A stretch of 17,431 nt of DNA, taken from assembly GCA_030374735.1 (NCBI GenBank), contig JASCIV010000530.1, positions 1 to 17,431 of the forward strand, read 5' to 3'. Below are positions 1 to 6,869 of this stretch, in pieces (position 1 is the stretch's first letter; every line of letters starts with the position of its first letter). The translations under genes and the position numbers were made by a program. Source of the DNA: Gracilaria caudata. Taxonomy: Eukaryota; Rhodophyta; Florideophyceae; Gracilariales; Gracilariaceae. The notes under the pieces are model-generated. The model was not told the DNA's origin. It made no database searches and saw only the letters and a list, made by a program, of their open reading frames with translations.

Positions 1-552
1 CTGACCCCGCTGCTTGTTTGGAAGCGCAGACAATGTAGGTTTGGTTTTTAGGACTGACGATGGTTACATCAATACCCAAGGGTTGCTCCGATAACCTCGG
101 ATCGTCAATCAGCAGGTCCAAGCGCTGTTGCTGCACTTCTGGTAGATGACCCTGACATGGAAATCGCCACTCTCTTTCTACACGCAAGCAAGCCGGTGGT
201 TGTTTCAGTAGGATGTAGAGTGTGTCTCGCAAGGGGAGAAAGAGCTGCGCCTCTTTTAGCAATAAAGATATTTTTTGATCTCGTTCGACTTGACGGTCTC
301 AAACAAACGGCATCTTGTAAAAAGAAGTAATGCTTGACGGCGCTGCTCTTGATAATAAAAGTCATCATCATCATTGACAACACCAAAGTAAATGTTAAGC
401 GTAAGAGTTACGATTAATATGATGGACGCTGTTGTTTCTTGCACAACGAGACATGAATGATGACAGAGGAGTATGTTTGCAGGTACACGCAGCTTCAGTA
501 CCGATTTGTCAAATGTGGAGGGGAGTACTAGCTTAAATGAATGACGAAACAT
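1..552 (-). CDS. Unrecognised protein, partial at left window edge, with a frame change
   Basis: I do not recognise this protein. On the minus strand an ATG at 552-550, directly after an in-frame TGA, opens a frame that stops near 256. A second minus-strand frame is open from 298 to the window edge without any ATG; it reads like coding sequence, for example LLIDDPRLSEQPLGIDVTIV. The two frames overlap at a run of six A (T6 on the plus strand, 271-276). One additional A there would join them into one continuous protein of at least about 183 residues. A small intron is the other explanation: donor GT at 383/382 and acceptor AG at 299/298 keep phase, but the donor is poor. The 3' end lies outside the window. 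The start is uncertain because a candidate plus-strand gene begins at 541. Confidence is better for the 1-298 segment than for the N-terminal part. Confidence 0.4.
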
Positions 553-1036
553 AGAAAATCAACACAATTCATACGCAGGTAAGGTTTTACGATGGTGGGG
601 GCCCAAGATTCTATTGTCGTTCAGGTCATCGATGAAAAGATAAAAGAAGGAAAAGATCCAACGCAAGTCGCAGATTTCAACATGAGCTTTTTAAAAGTGC
701 AGGGGACCCTCTGTAACTCTGTTCCTTATTGCAATTAAACTTGTCCATGAAGTAATACAGGAAGAGAAGGGCAGTACGGATATTGACGTAAGGAAAAAGA
801 ACAACTCTAGGACGAGGAATGACTCTACTAGTAGGGTTGCAAATAATGTGGCGATTGGTGAAAAAAGTGCTGTAACTGTGTACGTGGTATGTTCCAGATG
901 TTTGTTTGGAACATGAGCCGTTCACGATGATGGGGGATGACAGCTTGGATGCACTGTGGGATCTATGGTCAATGGGGACTACAAGAATTATGCGCCGTGG
1001 GTGCTGTTGTTGCCGCCGGTGCAGCAGTACTTATAA
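541..1036 (+). CDS. Candidate three-exon gene for a ~104-residue protein of unknown function
   Basis: No single frame covers this region, but three segments join in phase. Exon 1 (541-578) starts at an ATG directly after an in-frame TGA and ends at CAG|GTAAGG. Exon 2 (703-886) follows TGCAG and is open for 61 codons, including the hydrophobic stretch VTLFLIAIKLV and then an acidic and basic segment. Exon 3 (944-1036) follows a GTATGT donor at 887 and a GACAG acceptor at 943, and ends in TAA with the C-terminus PPVQQYL. The introns would be 124 and 57 nt. The product would be about 104 residues, with one possible membrane helix near residues 14-25. I know no family for it. A weakness is that exon 1 overlaps the apparent start of the minus-strand gene ending at 552, so at least one of the two starts is wrong. 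Confidence 0.38.
592..738 (+). other. Alternative small ORF inside the proposed intron 1
   Basis: ATG at 592 opens an uninterrupted 48-codon frame ending at TAA 736-738 (starts MVGAQDSIVVQVIDEK). It occupies most of the interval proposed as intron 1 of the candidate gene at 541-1036. The two readings exclude each other: if this ORF is real, the splice model for that intron is wrong. The splice-site quality and phase agreement favour the intron, so this is listed only as the competing interpretation. Confidence 0.15.
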
Positions 1037-1361
1037 GGATGGGTGGTGTAGTTCCATCGTAGTTTTGTGGTAACAACTATCCACCTCTTCCACAGTTCAG
1101 TATTCTCAACTTTGAGATCCTCGACTCCCGTCTCTACGGGATCCAATTCCTTCCCGGACCGTACGTCCGTTCGCACATTCAATCCCCCTTTCCAGAGCCA
1201 CCACTTTATCCTTTGTTGGCGTCCGATCGACCAGCTTCTCCGGGGCCGCGACACCGGGCTTCGTTGGCTCGTGCTGCTAGCTCCTCTCGGAACCTTCGAG
1301 CACGTTCTACGACAGATCTCAACAGTATCTATTTTCGAACGGCGTTACACAATCTTATCTC
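1037..1361. other. Gene-free interval, probable 5' region of the ubiquitin-like/RING gene
   Basis: No recognisable gene. Plus-strand frames are open over much of this stretch (for example 1067-1438 and 1213-1398), but their translations are Arg/Ser/Leu-rich without any family resemblance and contradict one another. No TATA box is evident. The most economical reading is promoter plus 5' leader of the gene starting at 1362. Confidence 0.4.
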
Positions 1362-2494
1362 ATGGAGTCCGCAACTATACTGGAATTTCGCTTCGTAAGT
1401 GGATCAAGGAAATGGGATACAATGACAATGTCATGTAGCTGCAACACAACGCTACATGATGTGAAACAGTTCCTGCTCGCGGCAACGTCGGAGAAAGAAG
1501 TGAACTTTCGAATTTCCGACGGGTTCCGTAAGATCTGGTTCAATGCTGGCACAGATTGCAGCAGAAATGTACGTCATGCACTGTACGTCTCAAATGTTCT
1601 GAGCGTGTTACCATTGTCATGCAATAACATACCTGTGAACGTGAAAACGTTAACCGACAGTACATTCACTCTTGATATGGCCGACGTCGACATGATCGAA
1701 ACCGTTAAGGAGAAGATCGTCAACATTGAAGGCATTCCAGTGGAGAACCAGCGACTTATTTTTGCAGGGAAGCAGCTTGAAGATGGACGTTCCTTACAGG
1801 GTTACAATATCGTCGAAGGCTCTACTTTGCACTTGATTTTGAGATTAAGAGGTGGCGGCGGTCCCCCAGGCCCCTCACAATCGTGGACGTGGAAAATGAG
1901 TCTGCAAAAGAAGCGGTGCAGTGGAGTGAGACGGCTCCTGTGTGGCGGACAGCGCAGCTCGGATTCTGCGTTGAGGGCCAATGTAATACAAAGAAGTGCG
2001 CTGCGTATAGAAAAGATGTTATATGCAATCAAGGGTTTGGAACTTTTGATGTAGACCGCGTGGATACAAGGTGTTGCATGTGTGGAAAGAAAGTGAAGAA
2101 GTTAAATGTTGGTTTCAACAACTGCTTCTACAAAATAAGGGCTATGAAGAGCGGAAGTATGGTCGAATTTTGTTTGCCGTGGACGAAGGTGGGCGACTTT
2201 TATGAGACGTGGGATCGCGTCAAAGCCGGACAGGCACAGTTCGACTACATGGAAGTAATGGCACGACCGCTAGAAGCAGAGCGGTCAGTGATAAACAGAA
2301 AGGGAAAACAGGAATCCATTCCTGTATCGGAAGTATGTGCTATTTGCGTCGATACGATGTACGTGAGGGGCGCGGGACACGAAGTATTGCTATGTGGACA
2401 TTCGTTCCATGGGAGGTGTTGGCGTCAGTGGAAAAGACATGAGTCTAGTGATGTTGGGCAAACGACATGTCCGCTCTGCCTCGTTGAATCGTAG
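1362..2494 (+). CDS. Tandem ubiquitin-like domains + Cys-rich module + RING-H2 finger, interrupted by a frame change
   Basis: Likely a ubiquitin-related E3-type protein. Residues about 6-85 fit a divergent ubiquitin-like fold. Residues about 90-165 align to ubiquitin without gaps at roughly 48 of 76 positions, including the Leu8/Ile44 patch, FAGKQLEDGR, and RLRGG at 161-165. The frame then runs into unrelated sequence. The adjacent reading frame, open across 1841-2494, carries a Cys-rich region (GFCVEGQC, CAAY, CCMCGKK, NNCFY) and a C-terminal RING-H2: CAIC, then CGHSFHGRC, then CPLC, giving a complete C3H2C3 ligand set. Continuing needs one missing base (for example in the C5 run at 1863-1867) or an intron of length 2 mod 3. 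I recall protist proteins joining ubiquitin to a similar Cys-rich/RING tail, which supports one gene. The start ATG at 1362 is the first in frame that precedes the first ubiquitin-like domain. Domain calls are strong; the integrity of the gene is not settled. Confidence 0.78.
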
Positions 2495-3688
2495 GTGGCG
2501 AACTAGTGTTCACGATTGTCATGATCATGATTATTGTCGTGTAGGTACTTTATCGCGAGAGCGTTCAAGCAAGGCAAACAGTCCCATTTCTCCATCGATT
2601 AGTCGAAGCTGAACAAGCTGAGAAAATGCGGAAACTCCATTGAGTCTTGTTGCAACTCATGTTGTAAAGAAATGCTCGTTCGCAGTTTGCATTACACGTT
2701 CAAGTCATGCACATGGGTGAATGCGGAGCTACAAAGTACATAATGCGTTCTTCATCCGTGGGATAGCTTGGTATTCAACGCCAGCGGTGAGCATCTACCC
2801 TCTGCAGACACGCACGCTGACCAGACCGGAGCGCGTGTGCGTATCACACGCGACGAAGAGCGGCTGCGGCACTGCTCCAATACTTGTATCAGTGCATGTT
2901 CGGCTAACCCTGGAGAGAAAATAGGACACCTAGCATAGCGACCTACAACGCACCCTTAGCGCACGAAGAGGTCACGCTTGCTCTCGGAAAGCAATTGAGA
3001 AAGTGGTGAGAATGGTCATTGAGGGCTTCGTCCGAAACCCGTCCGGTCTGCCATGTGTTGTCGACGGCATCTACATCGCGGTCGTGACGTCAATGAGAGC
3101 CGACATGAAAAGTGGAATCGAGCCTATGTTGGCAGAGCCGGTCCTCAGCGCTTTAAGTGAATGGAGATGCTCACTCAAGGTGATGCGTTGCTCGTTCAAC
3201 TGTATCCTTCACGTGCTGCGTGAGATGTGGCGGCGTGTCTGATAAGGCTGTGCGGCTTGGTGGACTGCGCGGAGAGAGCGGCGATAGTGTCGCTCTGATC
3301 GATATCAGAAAGCGCGATGTCGCCGCGAGAGGCTTCTGTTGCATAGTCAAGTGGGAGCTGGAAGGCGCACTTCGCGTTCAGTTGGGCTTCGAGGGTGGAC
3401 GGCGAATGCGAAGGGCGGCGTCAAACGATTGTTTATGACAACGAATTCAACGAATACCAGCGGGGTCTGAAGACAAAACTGTCACAGCGGTGCTGCGCGT
3501 CAGGTCCAGGAGGATGAAGAGCCACAAATCTGTAGTAACATTCACAAAGTAAGAGTCTTTATAGATATGTTAGCATGCTTCGCTTCTAAGAAGGAGGATC
3601 ATCTTTCCCGGCTACTAAACTGCGCACTCACCTTGGCACGTCAGACCACCTCTGCCGCCGCCGCTGGAGTTGTGCTGCGCCTGCGCTG
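2495..3688. other. Unassigned interval with open but conflicting frames
   Basis: No gene can be fixed here. Plus-strand frames read protein-like in places: 2745-2937 (containing GEHLPSADTHADQTGARVRI, no ATG), about 2907-3007, 2940-3242 and 3220-3438. They overlap in different frames and cannot all be coding. CTAAC near 2902 followed by AG sites could be intron ends, but no consistent splice model emerges. The segment around 3024-3085 reads GLPCVVDGIYIAV, faintly like the GxIDGThI block of PIF/Harbinger-type transposases. Possibilities are a degenerate gene, a multi-exon gene I cannot resolve, or chance open frames. The distal part, 3530-3631, carries minus-strand splice signals. Confidence 0.4.
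3569..3632 (-). other. Candidate minus-strand intron signals: strong donor and branch-like motif
   Basis: Read on the minus strand, CCAAG|GTGAGT at 3632/3631 is an essentially ideal 5' splice site. Downstream lie TGCTAAC (3575-3569), matching the conserved branch-point core, and acceptor candidates ATAAAG (to 3557) and TTACTACAG (to 3530). The last defines a 102-nt intron. The sequence after it reads in one frame as an open segment to a stop near 3440. This suggests the transcript covering 3689-4021 has further 3' exons or a spliced 3' UTR. Confidence 0.35.
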
Positions 3689-4021
3689 CTAGCGCACCGC
3701 ATGCGTGCGCGACACGCCCGCGTCCGCCACTCCCCGAACCAGCGCGGAAATCTCCCTGTCACTGACGCCGTCGCTTTGGCGGTCATTGTCGCTGTCGCTG
3801 TCACTGTCACTGTCGCTGTCGCTCTCAAGGGCGGCTACGACGAAGACGGCGACGGCGGCGGAAACGACGGCGGCGATGAGTTTATCGCGTGGCGACTTTG
3901 CGACGCGTCGCAAACTTCTCGTTTGTTTCAGAAGCTGCCCCGCGGCGACACGCAGGCGTCTGTCCGCGGCGCTCGTTTGTCGGCGAAGGGCTCGCGCGAT
4001 CAGCGTTTGTTGCACGCTCAT
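3689..4021 (-). CDS. Small membrane protein with an Asp/Ser repeat, unknown function
   Basis: The minus-strand frame gives 110 residues from the ATG at 4021-4019. In-frame upstream ATGs at 4096 and 4192 would extend it to 135 or 167 residues, but the added sequence is Thr/His-rich and less protein-like. The order is: basic N-terminal region (RALRRQ, RRLRV), then a hydrophobic segment LIAAVVSAAVAVFVVAAL able to span a membrane once, then an (SD)n run from about residue 67, then a hydrophilic tail. The (SD)n run is encoded by a GTCGCT/GTCACT hexamer microsatellite. The plus-strand frames over the same DNA give only low-complexity Ser/Leu or Val/Ala repeats, so the minus frame is the better coding choice. 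No family is recognised. Splice signals just downstream mean the C-terminus could differ from the TAG at 3691-3689. Confidence 0.45.
   Translation of the reverse strand: MSVQQTLIARALRRQTSAADRRLRVAAGQLLKQTRSLRRVAKSPRDKLIAAVVSAAVAVFVVAALESDSDSDSDSDSDNDRQSDGVSDREISALVRGVADAGVSRTHAVR
3785..3826. repeat. Hexamer microsatellite (GTCGCT/GTCACT)n
   Basis: About seven near-perfect copies of a 6-bp unit, GTCGCT with GTCACT variants. In the minus-strand frame it encodes alternating Ser-Asp, which explains the acidic tract after the predicted membrane helix. Confidence 0.8.
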
Positions 4022-4078
4022 TGCGTGGTTGCGCGTCGGTGTGTCATGATTGTACGTCGTGATTGAGACTGGACTGGA

Positions 4079-4375
4079 GTGCGTTTCGCTCGCCATGACA
4101 AGCAAAGTGGTGTGTGTTGTTGTTCGAGTGGTGTGTGCGTTTGGGGAGATGGTGCTGTCCGGCACAAGACTCGTAAGGTTTATTGTTCCCATTTGAGAGC
4201 CGCCGCGCCAAAATTATGGCGCGAAGCACAAGGGGTCTTCAGTAGCCCGAAGCCTGCAGTGAAAAAACACCTCAGGTGCTCTGAAGTAGGAGAGCATTAT
4301 GTCTCGACGCCGCATGTAAATTCCGAAGCTCGAGAGGCGCAGTACAACCATCGCACGTTATGCTACATATCCTAG
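4079..4375 (+). other. Open frame of 98 codons, doubtful
   Basis: An ATG-started plus-strand frame runs to TAG. The first half is Cys/Gly-rich and unconvincing; the second half (for example KLWREAQGVFSS) is more protein-like. No family is recognised. It would be divergent from the membrane-protein frame at 3689-4021 only if that gene starts at 4021. It is mentioned so that the interval is not reported as empty, not as a supported gene. Confidence 0.15.
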
Positions 4376-4673
4376 GTCGGAGAATCGGTTTGCAGTAATA
4401 CTTCACAGCTTCATCATGATGCGATTACAGTACAACCGCCGGGGTTTTGCTTCGAGCACCAGCGTTGGGGCTGTCGACAGGCGCCGATCGCAAGCTCTCG
4501 AACTGATGAAGTTCCCTCTGCTCATGATCGACCGCTAAGAGTCCGCTTATCCCCCCGGACCAAAGCTTAGGTTGGTGTTCAGTGACTTGATACGCCTATC
4601 TATTGGCGACAACATCGCGGAGAAGTAAGAGAGTGAACTGTTAGTAACGAAAACGGGGCGGAGCGAGACGGAG
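4320..4673 (+). other. Single reading frame broken by two TAA codons, possible pseudogene or untranslated exon
   Basis: One plus-strand frame is open from 4320 to TAA at 4536-4538 (72 codons, ATGs at 4416 and 4419). It continues in the same frame to a second TAA at 4623-4625 and then to TGA at about 4671-4673. The segments read acceptably, for example FPLLMIDR then stop then ESAYPPGPKLRLVFSDLIRL. Both TAA codons are followed by GAG. A decayed gene, stop readthrough or plain chance are all possible; the other genes in the window use the standard code. Confidence 0.15.
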
Positions 4674-4731
4674 TGGAAGAACTGAGCACCAAGTCAGCAG
4701 CATAGTGCTGCTTGATAACCAGACCTAGGTG

Positions 4732-4739
4732 TATAAAAG
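4732..4739 (+). promoter_or_regulatory. TATA-box-like element
   Basis: TATAAAAG on the plus strand within a gene-poor interval. No convincing plus-strand coding region follows within several hundred bases, so it may be fortuitous or serve a non-coding transcript. Confidence 0.25.
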
Positions 4740-5236
4740 ATATACAGGATAAGTCCTGCGATGGGTGGAGGGGGAAGGCGATTGGGGGTGAGTCGAGCTA
4801 GGAGGAGACACGCGCTTTGCTGCGAGATGCACGAGTGTCCCGAAGCGGTGGGGCGGTGAAGCGCTCGAGATCATGATGAAGAAAGGCGAGGTGAGGTTTT
4901 ACCGCGCAAAGAGAAACATAGAGGTGCGAGTGCGTTGCGTTTGCAGGCACACGCAGCTTTTGGTGCTAATTTGCTGAAGGTGTGACGTAACAAAGAAGAG
5001 CAGCACAGGTCATGACAAGCTGAGCCGTTTGCAACGGTACGGGCCAAGAGAGTGACGGTCGCACGAGCAAACAATACTGACAGTGTAGAGCGGAAGCGCC
5101 GGACTCACACTGTTGAGTCTCAAGACGACGGCGTGCGGTACGGCTGCCAGAGGCGCACCGTACAAGCGGCGAGGTACGAAGGCGGGGTGGCTTGGGTGGT
5201 GCGGCGATGGGAGCGGAGCAAACAGCACGTCTTTTT

Positions 5237-5242
5237 TTTATT
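5237..5242 (-). terminator. Possible polyadenylation signal of the polyproline gene
   Basis: AATAAA on the minus strand (TTTATT on plus), about 270 nt beyond the stop codon of the gene ending at 5514 and inside an A/T-rich stretch. It is the only canonical hexamer I found downstream of that gene. Confidence 0.4.
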
Positions 5243-5513
5243 CGGATCAAAACGGTGTATGATGACGCGCCCCCATTTTAAAGGGAGTTACCTTCGCCAC
5301 CAACCCACAAAACAAAAGAGAAAGCGCCTCACATTCGCTCACGAACACGAAAGCTTTTAACTTCACACTCGCGCGCAACACAAGCAGCAACCAAAAAGAA
5401 AAACAACACGCGTTGCGAACAAACACTCCAAACCCCCTCCCCCTAAACCACAAAAAAGAGTTACAGACAACACAAGCCCAAAAAAAACAGCTCACCCCAA
5501 ACGCGCGCGCTCC

Positions 5514-6203
5514 TCAGTCATCGATGTTCTTGAAGCGAGTGTAGCCCTTCGGGATAGCAAAGCCCTTAGCCGGGTCCGAGTAGCCAGCCGCCGTACCCGA
5601 TTGCGCCGGATGCGTGCCGCCCTTCACCTCGCCCTCTTCGTCCGAGTCCACGGCGCTGCCGCCAAAGCAACAGCCGCGTCGCTTCTTCTTCTTCTTCTTC
5701 TTTTTCTTGTTCTCCGGCGCCACATCGCTCGCAATGGCCTGTTCCACATTACTCTTCCCCTGTTTCACCGCGGGCACCTCGACCACGTTCTCGCTCTTCG
5801 CCTCGCCGCTCGCGGGCTCGGGCTTGGCGCCAATTGGCTTGGCCACCGGCTTGGCCGGCGCCTTCGCCGGCGGCGGCGCGGGCGGCGCCGACGGCGCCGC
5901 TGCGTTGCCGCCTCCGCCCGGCGGCGGCGGCGGAGGCGGCGGCGCCGCTGCGCCGGACCTCGCGCCCGCCGGCGCGGGCGGCGCGGGCGGCGGCGGCGGC
6001 GGCGGCGCAGGCGCGGACGGGGCGCGCGGCGGCGGCGGTGCAGACGGCGCAGCCGCGGGCGGCGCAGGCGGCGGCGCGCTCTTCACGGCGCCGCCGCCCG
6101 CGCCAGGCGGCGGCGGCGGCGGCGCGGCAGAACGTTTGCCGCCGCCGCCCGGCAGCGGCGGCGGCGGAGGCGGCGGCGGCGGCGGTGGTGGCGGTCCTCC
6201 CAT
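5514..6203 (-). CDS. Polyproline protein with Lys9-Arg2-Gly-Cys2 segment, unknown function
   Basis: The frame gives 229 residues from MGG followed by 13 prolines. Residues 1-113 are Pro blocks separated by Gly/Ala spacers, the type of sequence that binds profilin, SH3 or WW domains. Residues 114-130 alternate Lys/Pro/Ala. Residues 166-182 form a run of nine Lys, two Arg, then GCCFGG. Such a polybasic stretch next to paired cysteines resembles a membrane-anchoring site with possible palmitoylation (inference). An acidic patch DSDEEGE and the C-terminus GYTRFKNIDD follow. There is no FH2, WH2 or EVH1 domain, so this is not a formin or WASP. The DNA is an imperfect GGC/GCC triplet array, so long antisense frames exist but are composition artefacts. 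The unique, non-repetitive C-terminal third is the best evidence that this is the real frame. Confidence 0.65.
   Translation of the reverse strand: MGGPPPPPPPPPPPPPLPGGGGKRSAAPPPPPPGAGGGAVKSAPPPAPPAAAPSAPPPPRAPSAPAPPPPPPPAPPAPAGARSGAAAPPPPPPPPGGGGNAAAPSAPPAPPPAKAPAKPVAKPIGAKPEPASGEAKSENVVEVPAVKQGKSNVEQAIASDVAPENKKKKKKKKKRRGCCFGGSAVDSDEEGEVKGGTHPAQSGTAAGYSDPAKGFAIPKGYTRFKNIDD
5915..6195. repeat. GC-rich triplet-repeat region, GGC on plus and GCC on minus
   Basis: Dense imperfect GGC repeats on the plus strand, with the longest nearly pure block at about 6153-6195. They encode the proline blocks of the minus-strand protein. Copy number in such sequence is prone to both slippage and assembly error, so the exact number of prolines is not reliable. 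Confidence 0.75.
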
Positions 6204-6869
6204 CGTTCCTTTTGTGCTGCTTGCTGTTTCACTGCCTCACAAAGCACACACCACTCAATGGTCGATTCGGAGGAAGCAGCGGCTGATCGCGCGAATGGGG
6301 GCGTTTCAGCTGCGCGCGCACTCGCCTGCACAAACGGCGGGTCGCTCGCGAGCACGAGGCGGGCGCTTTGCTTGTGCGCGCGATTGCTCTTTAAACAGCG
6401 CGGCGTTTTTTTTGGGTTTCAATGTCAGCAGCTGCGCGTGTGACAGCGCACGCGTTTGCTTTCTGGCGCGCGTGCGCACGGCGCATGGGCGCTGTAAGCT
6501 ACGAGCGGTGTCTCACACACACACTGCACAACACGCGCGCGGTGAGCAAACTTGAAGCGGAGCGCGGTGCTGCAGAGATGCGTCTCGTGATCGCCGACGG
6601 TTTTGTATGGTGGACGTGCGGCATGCTCGCCTTCATCACGCCACGCAGCGCGTGGCACGGCTCCACGTTCTGCGTCGCCAACCGCGCGCGTCAAAGGCGC
6701 GCGCGCACTTTTATCTAATGCGACACAGCTCAACGTTACCTGTGCGGACGACGCGTGTCGCCCAACGCTCGCCCTTCACGTAGAGCCACCACAGTAGCGC
6801 ACCAAGTGAGCAAAGCAGCTGTCAACAAACGCAAACATCTCGTCCACACCCGCCACCCCGTCCCCCCCA
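6204..6869. other. Intergenic: promoter of polyproline gene and 3' region of SGTA-like gene
   Basis: No credible gene; open frames here are short Arg/Ala/Cys-rich translations. The stretch is CpG-rich with alternating CG tracts (for example around 6311, 6533 and 6684-6708). Since both flanking genes run leftward, it must hold the promoter of the gene at 5514-6203 and the 3' end of the gene at 6870-8120. Confidence 0.55.

Larger units (their letters stand above)
4022..5513. other. Large gene-poor interval
   Basis: No recognisable gene. It contains the doubtful frame at 4079-4375, a stop-interrupted frame at 4320-4673, a TATA-like element at 4732, and from about 5230 an A-rich plus strand (T-rich on the minus) with TTTATT that probably belongs to the 3' end of the polyproline gene. 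Minus-strand frames at 4871-5250 are short and without resemblance to known families. Confidence 0.5.

Noticed and set aside
1863..1869. Programmed -1 frameshift at CCCCC in the ubiquitin/RING gene
   Set aside because: The site does not fit the X XXY YYZ slippery heptamer in the reading frame and no clear downstream stem-loop was seen; a base miscount or intron is simpler.
1852..1869. 18-nt micro-intron (GT to CCCCCAG) after the ubiquitin domain
   Set aside because: Removal keeps the original frame (18 is a multiple of three) and so does not reach the RING frame; it is also too short.
3701..4066. Plus-strand frames encoding Ser-Leu or Val-Ala repeats over the microsatellite
   Set aside because: The hexamer repeat is open in all frames. 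The minus frame alone gives a coherent basic region, membrane helix and acidic tail.
5601..6555. Long plus-strand frames (280 and 313 codons) rich in Arg or Gly/Ala
   Set aside because: They are antisense products of the GGC/GCC triplet repeat that encodes the polyproline protein; the non-repetitive parts have no protein-like composition.
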